The notes: generated from the letters alone by a model not told the origin. Positions 45,901 through 53,437 are shown, numbered from the stretch's first letter. The stretch is 64,000 nucleotides of DNA from Patiriisocius marinus (GCF_008974325.1 NZ_BKCG01000001.1:930001-994000), one strand, 5' to 3'. Numbers and translations are program-made.

Positions 45901-46061
45901 TTCCTCCAACTACACAGGATATTGCTGTTAAAAACGAACTTATAAGGCAAATTAATAGCGAGCTAGTTAAATTTGATACATTAGTTTCAGAAGAGATTAA
46001 AATGTTCAATGCTGCATTTAACAGCAAGCAATTGAATTATTTATTTGTTGAAGAGGAATAG
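42948..46061 (+). CDS. Large secreted BNR/VPS10 (sortilin-like) beta-propeller protein
   Basis: 1037 residues with signal peptide (SHLALLCVLFLGNFNQPLLA, then Q). It has repeated Asp-box motifs of a multi-bladed propeller: STDGGKSW, STDSGETW, SDDGGENW, STDGGKTY, STDGGETW, TTDYGKSW and FNDGGNW. This is the VPS10/sortilin-type propeller often mislabelled as glycosyl hydrolase. The last 300 residues are helical and charged, with an immunoglobulin-like strand region (PGQYKVVLEVEGQ). There is no T9SS sorting domain, so it may stay in the periplasm or be a lipid-free outer-surface protein. No catalytic residues are evident. Confidence 0.85.
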   Translation: MKKYYSHLALLCVLFLGNFNQPLLAQQFDESLYNALEYRLIGPFRGGRSAAVTGVPGKPNLYYFGSTGGGIWETKNGGRDWKNISDGFFGGSIGAIEVAKSDPNVIYVGGGEKTVRGNVSSGYGMWKSEDAGKTWTSAGLKESRHVPRIAVHPTDYNTVYAGVMGNIYKPTQERGVYKSTDGGKSWRKTLFVNENAGVVDLIMDPNNPRILYASTWNVRRTPYSLSSGGEGSALWKSTDSGETWKEISTHKGFAKGTLGIIGVTVSPANSDRVWAIVENKEEGGVYRSDDGGENWTKINDERKLRQRAWYYTRIYADTKDEDVMYVLNVRYHKSTDGGKTYETYNAPHGDHHDLWIAPEDPNRMIIGDDGGAQVSTDGGETWSTYYNQPTAQFYRVTTDNAFPYRIYAAQQDNSTVRISHRTEGRSISEDDWESTAGGESAHIAVDPLNNDIVYGGSYDGFLTRFNHEKNTVRSISVWPDNPMGHGVEDMKYRFQWNFPIFFSPHNPKKLYTASNHLHATTNEGESWELLSPDLTRDVAEKQKSSGGPITQDNTSVEYYCTIFAAAESPVKEGVLWTGSDDGLIQVSQNGGKDWQNVTPKGMPEWMMINSVEPSVFDAGTCYVAGTKYKTGDFAPYLYKTTDYGKSWKKITNGIANEHFTRVVREDPKQKGLLYAGTETGMYISFNDGGNWQPFQLNLPIVPITDLAIKEGNLIVATQGRSLWIIDDLSVIHQLSEAKKNSTFLFKPKNTYRMGGGSRSGSLTDGTNHPSGVMTYFNLNNSEDKEVSLSYLNMQNDTIKKFSTKADKAKNIDKLTVNDGANYHTWDMRGKGAERLKGMILWWASTNAPQAVPGQYKVVLEVEGQTPQTQTFTIAADKNAETDIAGMQKQFDFITDVNESVDKAHKSIKKIRNINGQLNAFKKQYADNELVKELIDKADTLSKQFSEIEKALYQTQNKSGQDPLNFPIKLTNKLAHLNSLVSMDDFPPTTQDIAVKNELIRQINSELVKFDTLVSEEIKMFNAAFNSKQLNYLFVEEE

Positions 46062-46067
46062 ATTTTT

Positions 46068-46463
46068 CTATTTCTTTGGAAATTGAATATAGAAAATAGT
46101 CCCTTCATCAAGTTTACTTTCAACTTTAATAGATCCTCCTAAGGACAGCACATGATTTACAGTAATAAAGAGGCCGATTCCTCTTGAATCTTGTTTGTCG
46201 TGGAAGGTAGTTTTAGGAGCGAAAAGCATTTCCCTGTGCTTGTCTAAGTCAATACCTAAGCCATTGGCAGTTATTTTTAAAACTAGATTTTCTTGATTGT
46301 TTTCTACGGAAATTTTAACAAAGGAATTCCTCTTAGGTGAATTGTATTTAATCGCGTTTGAGATAAAATTAATCAATATACTATCTAAATATGCAGGTAC
46401 GGTGTTTAATGTAATATTGTTGAGTAACTCCTCTGAATTTTGATTTGGACTATTAATCTGTTT
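46068..46463 (-). pseudogene. Histidine kinase remnant (ATPase domain only)
   Basis: The minus strand encodes the end of a sensor kinase: ELLNNITLNTVPAYLDSI, LINFISNAIKY (N box), then ITANGLGIDLDKHREM where the conserved Asp of the DxGxG box is Ala, then SRGIGLFITVNHVLSLGG (G2 box) and FYIQFPKK. A TAA at 46464-46466 blocks the frame upstream, and no ATG, HisKA domain or sensor is present. It is a 5'-truncated, probably dead copy of a PAS/HWE-like kinase. The convergent BNR gene ends six bases away. Confidence 0.75.
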
Positions 46464-46611
46464 TTATTTTATAGGTTCAGGGCGGGGAAGTATAAAATGT
46501 TATGTTAGTTGCCGTAAAAATATATAATTATTTGATATATAGATACTTGAATGAAGATTCAACTTAAATTTCGTTCTGAAATCTTACTAATTACAAGGAT
46601 ATATTTTAAAG

Positions 46612-46619
46612 TATCTTTG
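46612..46619 (+). promoter_or_regulatory. Predicted -7 element for the hemJ-like gene
   Basis: TATCTTTG matches TAnnTTTG, 40 bases before the ATG at 46660. No TTG at ideal distance. Confidence 0.45.
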
Positions 46620-46659
46620 CTATTATTAAAAAAAAATTATTGCGAGAAAGACAATTTAA

Positions 46660-47196
46660 ATGGAATACAACTATATAAAATCGTTACATCTAATTTTTGT
46701 AATTACTTGGTTTGCGGGTCTGTTTTACATTGTACGCTTATTTGTTTACCAAATAGAGGCACAGACTAAGGAAAATCCTGCACGTACTATTTTAAGTGAT
46801 CAATATAAAATTATGACAAAAAGGTTATGGTATATTATTACTTGGCCTTCAATGATATTGGCACTTGGATTTGCAATATGGTTATTAGCATTGCGTCCTT
46901 TTTGGGTTGCAGATGCTTGGATGCAGGTTAAGCTAGCATTTGTAGTAGCACTTATTTTCTATCACATTAAATGTCACTTAATTTTTAAAGCTCATTATAA
47001 TAATACCTATAAATACTCGTCAAACTGGATGCGAATGTTTAATGAGGGAGCTACTCTTATTTTGTTTTCGGTCGTATTTTTAGTGATTCTGAAAAATGCT
47101 GTTAACTGGATATATGGAACAGTAGGAATCGTAGTTTTTTCCGTGATTTTAATGTTGGGAGTTAAAATGTATAAGAGAATTAGAGAAAAAAAATAA
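46660..47196 (+). CDS. hemJ: HemJ-like protoporphyrinogen IX oxidase (CopD-type membrane protein)
   Basis: 178 residues with four membrane helices. YIKSLHLIFVITWFAGLFYI carries the conserved His of HemJ, and MQVKLAFVVALIFYHIKCHL carries the second His region. The Lys in VKLAF and the RLWYIITWPSM stretch are also family-like. HemJ oxidises protoporphyrinogen IX to protoporphyrin IX. It would complete the route between HemF and HemH in this window. It is not contiguous with the other hem genes, and the broad CopD family annotation is an alternative. Confidence 0.8.
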   Translation: MEYNYIKSLHLIFVITWFAGLFYIVRLFVYQIEAQTKENPARTILSDQYKIMTKRLWYIITWPSMILALGFAIWLLALRPFWVADAWMQVKLAFVVALIFYHIKCHLIFKAHYNNTYKYSSNWMRMFNEGATLILFSVVFLVILKNAVNWIYGTVGIVVFSVILMLGVKMYKRIREKK

Positions 47197-47372
47197 CGTT
47201 TTAAACGTTTCTATTTGTTGCGTTTATTATTTAGTACCCTTATTATTTTTAACCTACTTTACTGATTCTAGCTCATAGACCTATTACATTGCCCATTCTA
47301 TTAAAAAAAACTTGGTTTAATTATTGCTATCTTTTCAGTCTTTAATATTTCCGAAGAAAATCTATAACAAAT

Positions 47373-48833
47373 TTGAAATTCTACACGCAGTCTTTACGTA
47401 ATCGTATATTTTTATCAATGCTAGCACTAGTTGTTTTAGCTTCGATATTGATTGCTGTTGTTACAGTATTTCAATATCGTGAAGAGGCGGTAGATTATCA
47501 TCACGATAGACTAGAGCGTAAGCAGGAGAGTATTACTCGCGAAATTGAATATGTACTTGAGGAAACCACATTCCCTAGAGAAACAGAGTATATTCCGCTA
47601 ATTTTTAAAGAGGAGATTTATAAAATTAAGCGAATCCATAATTTAGAGATTTACCTGTATGATTTAGAAGGTTCGTTATTAATTCGTTCGAAAGCTTCGT
47701 TTGTAAAAGATTCAACTAAAACGTGTTTGCCAGCCCACGTAATGAATGCATTAAATTTATCTGCAAACAAGAGTTATATTGAAGAATTTGGTGAAAGAGA
47801 ACAAAACTACCAATCTGCATACTCATACATTGTTGACGAATCATTTAAACCTTTAGCAATTTTAAACTTACCTTATATTGAGGATGATGGTTTTATTAAA
47901 AAGGAATTAAAGGAGAGCTTAACCCGCTTGGCGATAGCATATCTTTTTATGTTAGGAATTGCAATTGCACTTGCTTATTTTCTTTCAAAATACATTACAA
48001 AGTCACTAAATACCATTAGTCAAAAAATTATTGACACTCGTTTAGATAAACGAAATAAGCGTATAAATGTGGAACGCACTACAGAGGAAATAGGAAATCT
48101 TGTAAAAGCTTATAACGGAATGATTGATGAGCTTGAAGTGAGTGCTGCACAACTTGCAGCTAACGAACGGGAAGCTGCGTGGCGCGAGATGGCAAAACAA
48201 GTTGCTCACGAAATTAAAAACCCGTTGACACCTATGCGATTAACAGTGCAAAGTTTTCAACGTAAGTTTGATCCAAACGATCCGCAAATACACGAGAAAA
48301 TTAATGAATACAGTAATACGTTAATTCAGCAAATAGATATTATGAGCTCTATTGCATCTGCCTTTTCTAATTATGCGCAAATGCCAGCTCAAAAAGATGA
48401 AACCTTAAATGTGGCGAAAATAATTAAGCTAGCACTCGATATTTTTAATGAGCGTTATATTTATTTTGAAGCGGAATCTGAAGACATAATTGCGACGTTT
48501 GACAGAACTCAACTTATTAGAGTTATTACAAACCTTGTAAAGAATAGTACACAGGCTATTGATCAAAATAATCCTGATGAACCTAGAATATTAGTGAAGC
48601 TTTTTACGGAAGCCGAAATGGTAAATATTCAAGTTTGTGATAATGGAGTAGGGATAGGTGAAGAAAACAGAGATAAGGTTTTTGAACCTAAATTTACTAC
48701 AAAGAATAGTGGAATGGGTCTAGGTTTAGCGATGGTTAAATCTATAGTTGAAACTTATAATGGTTCCATTTCATTTACATCAATTCCGGAAGAAGAAACT
48801 ATTTTTACTGTCAAATTTCCGAAGCATTCGTAA
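47373..48833 (+). CDS. NtrY-like sensor histidine kinase
   Basis: 486 residues from a TTG start. Membrane helices near 11-32 and 184-208 bracket a periplasmic sensor of about 150 residues. A HAMP domain (KYITKSLNTISQKI) follows, then the phosphoacceptor in AKQVAHEIKNPLTPMRLTV, an NtrY-like H box. The ATPase has LVKNSTQAID, VCDNGVGIGEENRDKVF and SGMGLGLAMVKSIVE. It should autophosphorylate and pass phosphate to an unseen response regulator. The HEIKNPLTPM type is linked to nitrogen or envelope sensing elsewhere. Confidence 0.88.
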   Translation: MKFYTQSLRNRIFLSMLALVVLASILIAVVTVFQYREEAVDYHHDRLERKQESITREIEYVLEETTFPRETEYIPLIFKEEIYKIKRIHNLEIYLYDLEGSLLIRSKASFVKDSTKTCLPAHVMNALNLSANKSYIEEFGEREQNYQSAYSYIVDESFKPLAILNLPYIEDDGFIKKELKESLTRLAIAYLFMLGIAIALAYFLSKYITKSLNTISQKIIDTRLDKRNKRINVERTTEEIGNLVKAYNGMIDELEVSAAQLAANEREAAWREMAKQVAHEIKNPLTPMRLTVQSFQRKFDPNDPQIHEKINEYSNTLIQQIDIMSSIASAFSNYAQMPAQKDETLNVAKIIKLALDIFNERYIYFEAESEDIIATFDRTQLIRVITNLVKNSTQAIDQNNPDEPRILVKLFTEAEMVNIQVCDNGVGIGEENRDKVFEPKFTTKNSGMGLGLAMVKSIVETYNGSISFTSIPEEETIFTVKFPKHS

Positions 48834-48954
48834 CGAAATCTGTAATTTTACAATCTGTAAATTAATTCAATAATTAACATTATCACTTTTCTGTTTAAAC
48901 GATGTAGCTTTTGCAAAATCAGTAAACAGATTAGCGTTTTTTAATCCTACTATA

Positions 48955-49737
48955 ATGAGCTATAATAACATCCTTACAAGTTTTTCTAACGGTATTACTA
49001 CTATTACAATAAACCGTCCTTCTAAGTTAAACGCTTTAAATTCTGAAACAATTCAGGAATTACACGAAGCTTTTAAAGAGGCAGATGAAAACCACGACAC
49101 TAAAATAATTATCATCACAGGAAGTGGAGAAAAGGCTTTTGTTGCAGGTGCAGATATTAGTGAATTTGCAAATTTCTCAGTAGAAGAAGGTGGTAGATTA
49201 GCAGCAGAAGGACAAGCAAAACTTTTTGATTTTGTAGCAAACTTAAGTACTCCAGTTATTGCTGCTGTAAATGGTTTTGCACTTGGTGGCGGACTTGAAC
49301 TTGCTATGGCGGCACATTTTAGAGTCGCGAGCGATAATGCTAAATTAGGATTACCAGAAGTGTCATTAGGTGTTATTCCAGGATATGGAGGTACGCAGCG
49401 TTTACCACAACTAGTAGGGAAAGGGCGTGCAATGGAGATGATAATGACTGCTGGAATGATTGATGCAAGCCAAGCTTTACAAAGTGGTTTAGTAAATCAC
49501 GTAGCAACGCAAGAAGAGCTAATTCCTTTAGCCGAAAAAATAGCTTCTAAAATTATGCGTAATTCTCCAGTTGCTATTAGTGCTGCCATTTCAGCAATTA
49601 ATGCAGGTTTTGAAGATGGAGTAAATGGTTTTGAAAGTGAAATTTCACAATTTGGAAATTGCTTTGGAACAGAAGACTTCACAGAGGGAACTCAAGCATT
49701 TTTAAATAAACGTAAGCCAGTATTTCCGGGAAAATAA
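48955..49737 (+). CDS. Enoyl-CoA hydratase/isomerase family protein
   Basis: 260 residues, full crotonase length. Oxyanion-hole segments AFVAGADISEFANF and NGFALGGGLELAMAAHF are intact, and the catalytic Glu region LGLPEVSLGVIPGYGGTQ is typical of true hydratases. It hydrates trans-2-enoyl-CoA in fatty-acid or amino-acid breakdown. It is followed 12 bases later by a TMEM175-like gene, perhaps as one transcript. Confidence 0.92.
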   Translation: MSYNNILTSFSNGITTITINRPSKLNALNSETIQELHEAFKEADENHDTKIIIITGSGEKAFVAGADISEFANFSVEEGGRLAAEGQAKLFDFVANLSTPVIAAVNGFALGGGLELAMAAHFRVASDNAKLGLPEVSLGVIPGYGGTQRLPQLVGKGRAMEMIMTAGMIDASQALQSGLVNHVATQEELIPLAEKIASKIMRNSPVAISAAISAINAGFEDGVNGFESEISQFGNCFGTEDFTEGTQAFLNKRKPVFPGK

Positions 49738-49749
49738 GTAGCTTTACGT

Positions 49750-50370
49750 ATGCTCAAAAATTATACGTTTCCGAAAGAGAGAGTTTTTACGTTTACTGAT
49801 GCCGTATTTTCGATTGCTATAACGCTTTTAGTGTTAGATATTGAAATGCCATCTTATAATGAATATGCTGAAACAGGTTTTAGTACTTCATTACAATATC
49901 TTGTACCAGATTTTATTGGCTTTTTTGTAAGCTTTATGGTGATAGCATTGTACTGGAAGTTTTATCTGCTTATTTCTCGGTATATAAAAGAGTTTGATGA
50001 AAAACTACTTAGCTATAATACTATGTTATTGTTGTTTGTGGTGTTGCTACCTTTCTCTACGGGGTTTTTTGTGGATAATTTTGATTCATCTGGACCTTTT
50101 ACCTTTTACTGTGCGAACCTCGTTTTTATAGGCTTATTTCTATATTTAATTACACGTATTGTTTTAAAGAGAGCGAAGATTCAATTAGACCCTATAGACG
50201 CTCAATGGCTAAGTTTTAGAGCTCTTTGGGCAGTATTGTTTTGGTTATTATTAATGATTCTTTCAATTTTATGGGATAGTATTTGGGTTAAATTTTTTAT
50301 ACCAGTTATATTTTTAGTTCAATTTGTAGCGAAAATATATTACAACAATAAATTCAAAAAAGCTTCCTAG
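49750..50370 (+). CDS. TMEM175-like potassium channel family protein (DUF1211)
   Basis: 206 residues with six membrane helices. Its first helix carries the family signature RVFTFTDAVFSIAITLLVLD (FSDAVxxIAxTLLxL). Bacterial TMEM175 proteins form tetrameric potassium-leak channels. Later helices include FIGFFVSFMVIALYWKFYLL. It lies 12 bases after the enoyl-CoA hydratase gene, with no shared role apparent. Confidence 0.85.
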   Translation: MLKNYTFPKERVFTFTDAVFSIAITLLVLDIEMPSYNEYAETGFSTSLQYLVPDFIGFFVSFMVIALYWKFYLLISRYIKEFDEKLLSYNTMLLLFVVLLPFSTGFFVDNFDSSGPFTFYCANLVFIGLFLYLITRIVLKRAKIQLDPIDAQWLSFRALWAVLFWLLLMILSILWDSIWVKFFIPVIFLVQFVAKIYYNNKFKKAS

Positions 50371-50460
50371 CATATAGGATGTTTTGGAAAGAACATTTCA
50401 GAATAATATATATTAGTTGTTTTTAAAACAATAGATTAAGCTTCCATTTTTATTAATTGT

Positions 50461-50468
50461 TATCTTTG
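50461..50468 (+). promoter_or_regulatory. Predicted -7 element for the TPR-AraC regulator gene
   Basis: TATCTTTG matches TAnnTTTG, 39 bases before the chosen ATG at 50508. No TTG at standard spacing. Confidence 0.45.
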
Positions 50469-50507
50469 GTTTTCTACTATAGAACACAAAAAAATCAAGG
50501 CGCTTTT

Positions 50508-52223
50508 ATGAAACACTTTTTTAAATTCTTCCTGATTTTTAACCTTACCATTGTTTCAAATGCTTTTGGTCAAAAGGATACTTTAGCAGGTAAAAACTAT
50601 ATCCAACTTACAGAAATTCTACAAAAATACGTATCGAAAGATAGCACGATAGCACTTTCTATTTCAAGGTACTACATCAATAAAGCACAAAACGAAAAAG
50701 AACTCCTTCGTGAAGCCGAAGGCATACACGCTCTTTCTTTAGTTTATTTACAGCACCAAGACGCTGTAAACAGTGCGAAGGAAATGGATAAGCTTTTGGC
50801 ATTTGTAAAAACACACGAGTTAGAACCTATTAAAACTAGGGCTTATCAATTAGCAGGATCGTCGTATTTGTTAGCGGGTAACGTACAAAAAGCCATGGAT
50901 GCAAACAAGGTACTTGTAGCGATTGCTGAAAAGTCTGGTGACGAAGAGTTGAAAAAACAAGCAATGATGTCCATTGATTTTATTGAATCAATAGGAGGAG
51001 ATAGTGATGCCTTTGTTTCAAAATATAAAAAGCAACTAAACGAATTACTTCGCAACCCACAAGAAGGAGAGCAATTAGACGCGTGGGAGAAAAAGGTTAT
51101 GATTACTGAATTGATGATTGGAGATTCATATTTCAAAATGAAAAATGGAGACTCAAGCGCATATTACACAAGAAAAGCATTACAGAAATCACTAGAAAAG
51201 CAAGATACGTGCATGACAAAGGCACTTTATATTATGCTTGGCGGAGCCGAAATATTAACGGGAGATTATACAAATGCTAAAAAAAGTCTAGACTATGCTA
51301 GCAAATATTGTCTACCAATAACAAAATTTGACAGCCTATTAATTAGAGGTAGTTATGCGAAATTAGCTTACAAACAAGGTGACTATAACAATGCCATTAA
51401 ACACATGGAAGGTGCTCTAGAAACCTATGAGGTTAGTGAAACAGCTGAGTCATTTATGGACGATTATTATATGGTTTTAGCAGACTCGTACAAGGAATTG
51501 GGAGATTACAAAAAAGCTAACTTTTATTTTCAAAAGCATGTAACTACTACTGAGCAATTTGGCCAAGTACAAGATTCTATTCAACGTAATAGTAGAGCAC
51601 TAGAATTTGAAAGTTTCCAAAATGAACTAGCACAGCTACAAGAAGAAAAAGAAACCCGAACTAACTACTTAATTTTTGTGCTTTTAGGAGCATCAATTGT
51701 AATTATAGTATTGTTGTTTTATTTGCTGAAATTTTACAAAACCAAAAAAGCTAATGAAGTTAAGTTTGAAGCCCTGTTAGCTAAAATAAATGCCGCTACT
51801 ACTCCAGCTGAAATAATTGATACTAAGGATGAGGTGCTCGAGGAAAAAGCTTCTAGTGATGTTTCTGCTGAGGTAACAAAGCAAATACTTGACGGACTTA
51901 AAAAACTTGAGGAGAAAGAATATTTCTTAAAGCAAGAATGTAACTCATACAATGTAGCGAAGAAAATAAATACAAATACCTCGTATTTATCTAAGGTAAT
52001 AAACTCACATTACGGTAAAAACTTCAATACATATATTAATGATCTGCGTATTAATTATGCAATTGTTAGATTGAAAAATGATGTGTTCTTTAGGTCATTT
52101 TCCATCCAAGCAATTGCGGAAGAAGTAGGTTATAAAAGTGCAGATAGCTTTACTAGATACTTTAAAAAAGATACGGGACTAAACCCATCTTTCTATATTA
52201 AGAATATTAAAAACATTACTTAA
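50508..52223 (+). CDS. Membrane-anchored TPR sensor with AraC-type DNA-binding domain
   Basis: 571 residues from MKHFFKFFLIFNLTIVSNAF (ATG 50508; 17 upstream codons cover the promoter). After the signal, about 340 residues of TPR helices (RTRAYQLAGSS-like KTRAYQLAGSSYLLAGNVQK, NNAIKHMEGALETYEV, GDYKKANFYFQKHV) lie in the periplasm. One membrane helix (IFVLLGASIVIIVLLFYLLK) follows. The cytoplasmic end is an AraC HTH pair (VAKKINTNTSYLSKVINSHY, SIQAIAEEVGYKSADSFTRY). This is a one-component transmembrane regulator. Three hundred bases downstream lie a terminator, a 22-bp direct repeat and a microprotein operon, a plausible target. Confidence 0.88.
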   Translation: MKHFFKFFLIFNLTIVSNAFGQKDTLAGKNYIQLTEILQKYVSKDSTIALSISRYYINKAQNEKELLREAEGIHALSLVYLQHQDAVNSAKEMDKLLAFVKTHELEPIKTRAYQLAGSSYLLAGNVQKAMDANKVLVAIAEKSGDEELKKQAMMSIDFIESIGGDSDAFVSKYKKQLNELLRNPQEGEQLDAWEKKVMITELMIGDSYFKMKNGDSSAYYTRKALQKSLEKQDTCMTKALYIMLGGAEILTGDYTNAKKSLDYASKYCLPITKFDSLLIRGSYAKLAYKQGDYNNAIKHMEGALETYEVSETAESFMDDYYMVLADSYKELGDYKKANFYFQKHVTTTEQFGQVQDSIQRNSRALEFESFQNELAQLQEEKETRTNYLIFVLLGASIVIIVLLFYLLKFYKTKKANEVKFEALLAKINAATTPAEIIDTKDEVLEEKASSDVSAEVTKQILDGLKKLEEKEYFLKQECNSYNVAKKINTNTSYLSKVINSHYGKNFNTYINDLRINYAIVRLKNDVFFRSFSIQAIAEEVGYKSADSFTRYFKKDTGLNPSFYIKNIKNIT

Positions 52224-52411
52224 TTAATTTGCTTTTGAATAACATATACGTTGATATTTTAAATACTTTTTTAATTCTTTAAACCCATTTTATCTACAAA
52301 AAAATTGGATTTAAACCCAAATTTATAAATTTAGGGAAGACCTATTTTTAGTTTTTAAAATTTCCGAATAAAATCGCTTAGCTCAATAGAATAAGTGTCT
52401 AGCAAGATTTA

Positions 52412-52447
52412 AAGTCTGCCCTATTTTTCTAAAAATGGGCAGGCTTT
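52412..52447 (+). terminator. Strong rho-independent terminator
   Basis: Stem aagtctgccc paired with gggcaggctt (one G-T pair), extended by an inner attttt/aaaaat stem with a two-base loop, followed by TCTTTTTAT. It lies 190 bases after the TPR-AraC stop, unusually far for a simple gene terminator. Confidence 0.8.
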
Positions 52448-52477
52448 CTTTTTATATAGTGTTTTTAAGCCAGAAGT

Positions 52478-52520
52478 TTGTTCCATCGAAACAAATCAAT
52501 TGTTCCACCTCGAAACTAAT
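52478..52520 (+). promoter_or_regulatory. 22-bp-period direct repeat, candidate operator
   Basis: TTGTTCCA-TCGAAAC-AAAT (52478-52496) and TTGTTCCA-CC-TCGAAAC-TAAT (52500-52520) repeat in the same orientation with starts 22 bases apart, two helical turns. The arrangement suits an AraC or LytTR dimer. It ends 23 bases before the ATG of the small-protein operon. Confidence 0.6.
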
Positions 52521-52543
52521 CGGGAAACTTAAAAACCACATAT

Positions 52544-52963
52544 ATGAAAACTCAAAAAAACAATACAAACAACAGTATTAAAATCGTTATTGGAGGTCTT
52601 GCTTTAGTATTAGCCATTCCATTTTGTATGGGGATGTATTCAGGATATCAATCGCATTCAGGAACTACAGGAGCGGTTGCTAAAACTTTAAAGAAAAACT
52701 GTGATTGTGAGTCTATTCAAATTGATCACGTAGCATATGGATTACAGTTTAATCGCAAAGAAGGAGTGACTGGAGACCAAGTAACATTCACTTTAGATAA
52801 CTGTAATCATAGTACTACGGTAGAAAAAGAAGCAGAACGATTAAATCAATTATTACAAAATGAAATTGAAGGTTATGAGAAACTAGATGTTGTAGAATTA
52901 AACTTCACTAATGGTGATGCTAATGAAACAGCTGTAATTAGAAATGGAAAACTTCAATTATAG
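52544..52963 (+). CDS. Hypothetical single-pass membrane protein
   Basis: 139 residues I do not recognise. An Asn/Lys/Thr-rich cytoplasmic start is followed by one helix (IKIVIGGLALVLAIPFCMGM) and an outside domain. That domain contains KKNCDCESIQIDHVAYGLQF and DNCNHSTTVEKEAERLNQLL, three cysteines among acidic and polar residues. It is the first gene after the TTGTTCCA repeat and is followed 5 bases later by a smaller membrane protein. It has the look of a stress- or envelope-linked accessory protein, without evidence of activity. Confidence 0.65.
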   Translation: MKTQKNNTNNSIKIVIGGLALVLAIPFCMGMYSGYQSHSGTTGAVAKTLKKNCDCESIQIDHVAYGLQFNRKEGVTGDQVTFTLDNCNHSTTVEKEAERLNQLLQNEIEGYEKLDVVELNFTNGDANETAVIRNGKLQL

Positions 52964-52968
52964 TAATT

Positions 52969-53166
52969 ATGAATGTTACCAATAGAAAAATTATAAATCT
53001 CGCCATTGCAGCTATTGTATTCCTGTTTGTTGGAAGTGAATTAATTATAGCGAACAAAACTGACGGCACTTATGAGATTAACCAAATACGACCTTGGTTT
53101 ACATTGCTAATAGCTTGTTTGTTTTACGTGTTTGCAAAACAAATATCTGAAAGATCAAAAAAATAG
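52969..53166 (+). CDS. Small two-helix membrane protein
   Basis: 65 residues with two membrane helices (IINLAIAAIVFLFVGSELII and FTLLIACLFYVFAKQISE) and a polar loop ANKTDGTYEINQIRPW. It starts 5 bases after the previous stop and ends with a basic tail. No known family. The tight spacing with its neighbours supports real translation within the microprotein operon. Confidence 0.6.
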   Translation: MNVTNRKIINLAIAAIVFLFVGSELIIANKTDGTYEINQIRPWFTLLIACLFYVFAKQISERSKK

Positions 53167-53170
53167 AATT

Positions 53171-53269
53171 ATGAAAAAAACTGAAAATAAACCCATACAA
53201 TGGATAGTAGGATTTTCATTAATAAGCATTACCTATTTATCACTTTACATTCACTTAAATCATCATTAA
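53171..53269 (+). CDS. Micro-ORF: 32-residue single-helix membrane peptide
   Basis: ATG at 53171, 4 bases after the preceding stop, TAA at 53267-53269. The product MKKTENKPIQWIVGFSLISI, then TYLSLYIHLNHH, is a charged N-tail, one membrane helix and a His-rich end. It is too short for most gene callers. Gap lengths of 2-10 bases on both sides and the same layout in the next frame support a real coding unit. Confidence 0.5.
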   Translation: MKKTENKPIQWIVGFSLISITYLSLYIHLNHH

Positions 53270-53271
53270 TT

Positions 53272-53373
53272 ATGAAAACAGCAAATACAAATAATAAGAT
53301 TCAGTTAATAAAATTTGGAATCGGAATCGTAGTAGGAATAACAATTTACTTATTAATAAAAGCAATTTTTTAA
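53272..53373 (+). CDS. Micro-ORF: 33-residue single-helix membrane peptide
   Basis: ATG at 53272, two bases after the previous stop; TAA at 53371-53373. The product has a polar start MKTANTNNKIQLIKF and a helix GIGIVVGITIYLLIKAIF. The KIQLIKFGIGIVVG pattern echoes the start of the 139-residue protein upstream (NNTNNSIKIVIGG), suggesting a shared membrane-anchor module. Confidence 0.5.
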   Translation: MKTANTNNKIQLIKFGIGIVVGITIYLLIKAIF

Positions 53374-53383
53374 ATAGCATATT

Positions 53384-53437
53384 ATGAACACAATTATAGA
53401 ATTCACAATCAACATTGCACTATTTTTTTTAAACTAA
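53384..53437 (+). CDS. Possible 17-residue leader or micro-ORF
   Basis: ATG at 53384 to TAA at 53435-53437, encoding MNTIIEFTINIALFFLN, entirely hydrophobic after the first residues. It ends 18 bases before the TraB/GumN start. It may be a translated leader for that gene or a further membrane peptide; it could also be chance. Confidence 0.35.
   Translation: MNTIIEFTINIALFFLN

Larger units (their letters stand above)
52224..52543. other. 320-base regulatory intergenic region
   Basis: No gene seen. In order, it holds a direct repeat of TTTAAACCCA at 52278-52287 and 52310-52319 (32-bp period), a strong plus-strand terminator at 52412-52447, and a direct repeat of TTGTTCCA...TCGAAAC at 52478-52520 just before the next gene. 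The stretch 52230-52410 between the regulator stop and the terminator could encode a short RNA. Confidence 0.6.

Noticed and set aside
42948-46061. Glycosyl hydrolase or sialidase annotation for the BNR protein
   Set aside because: Asp-box repeats are present, but I see no sialidase Arg triad or catalytic pattern; the repeats are shared with VPS10-type propellers.
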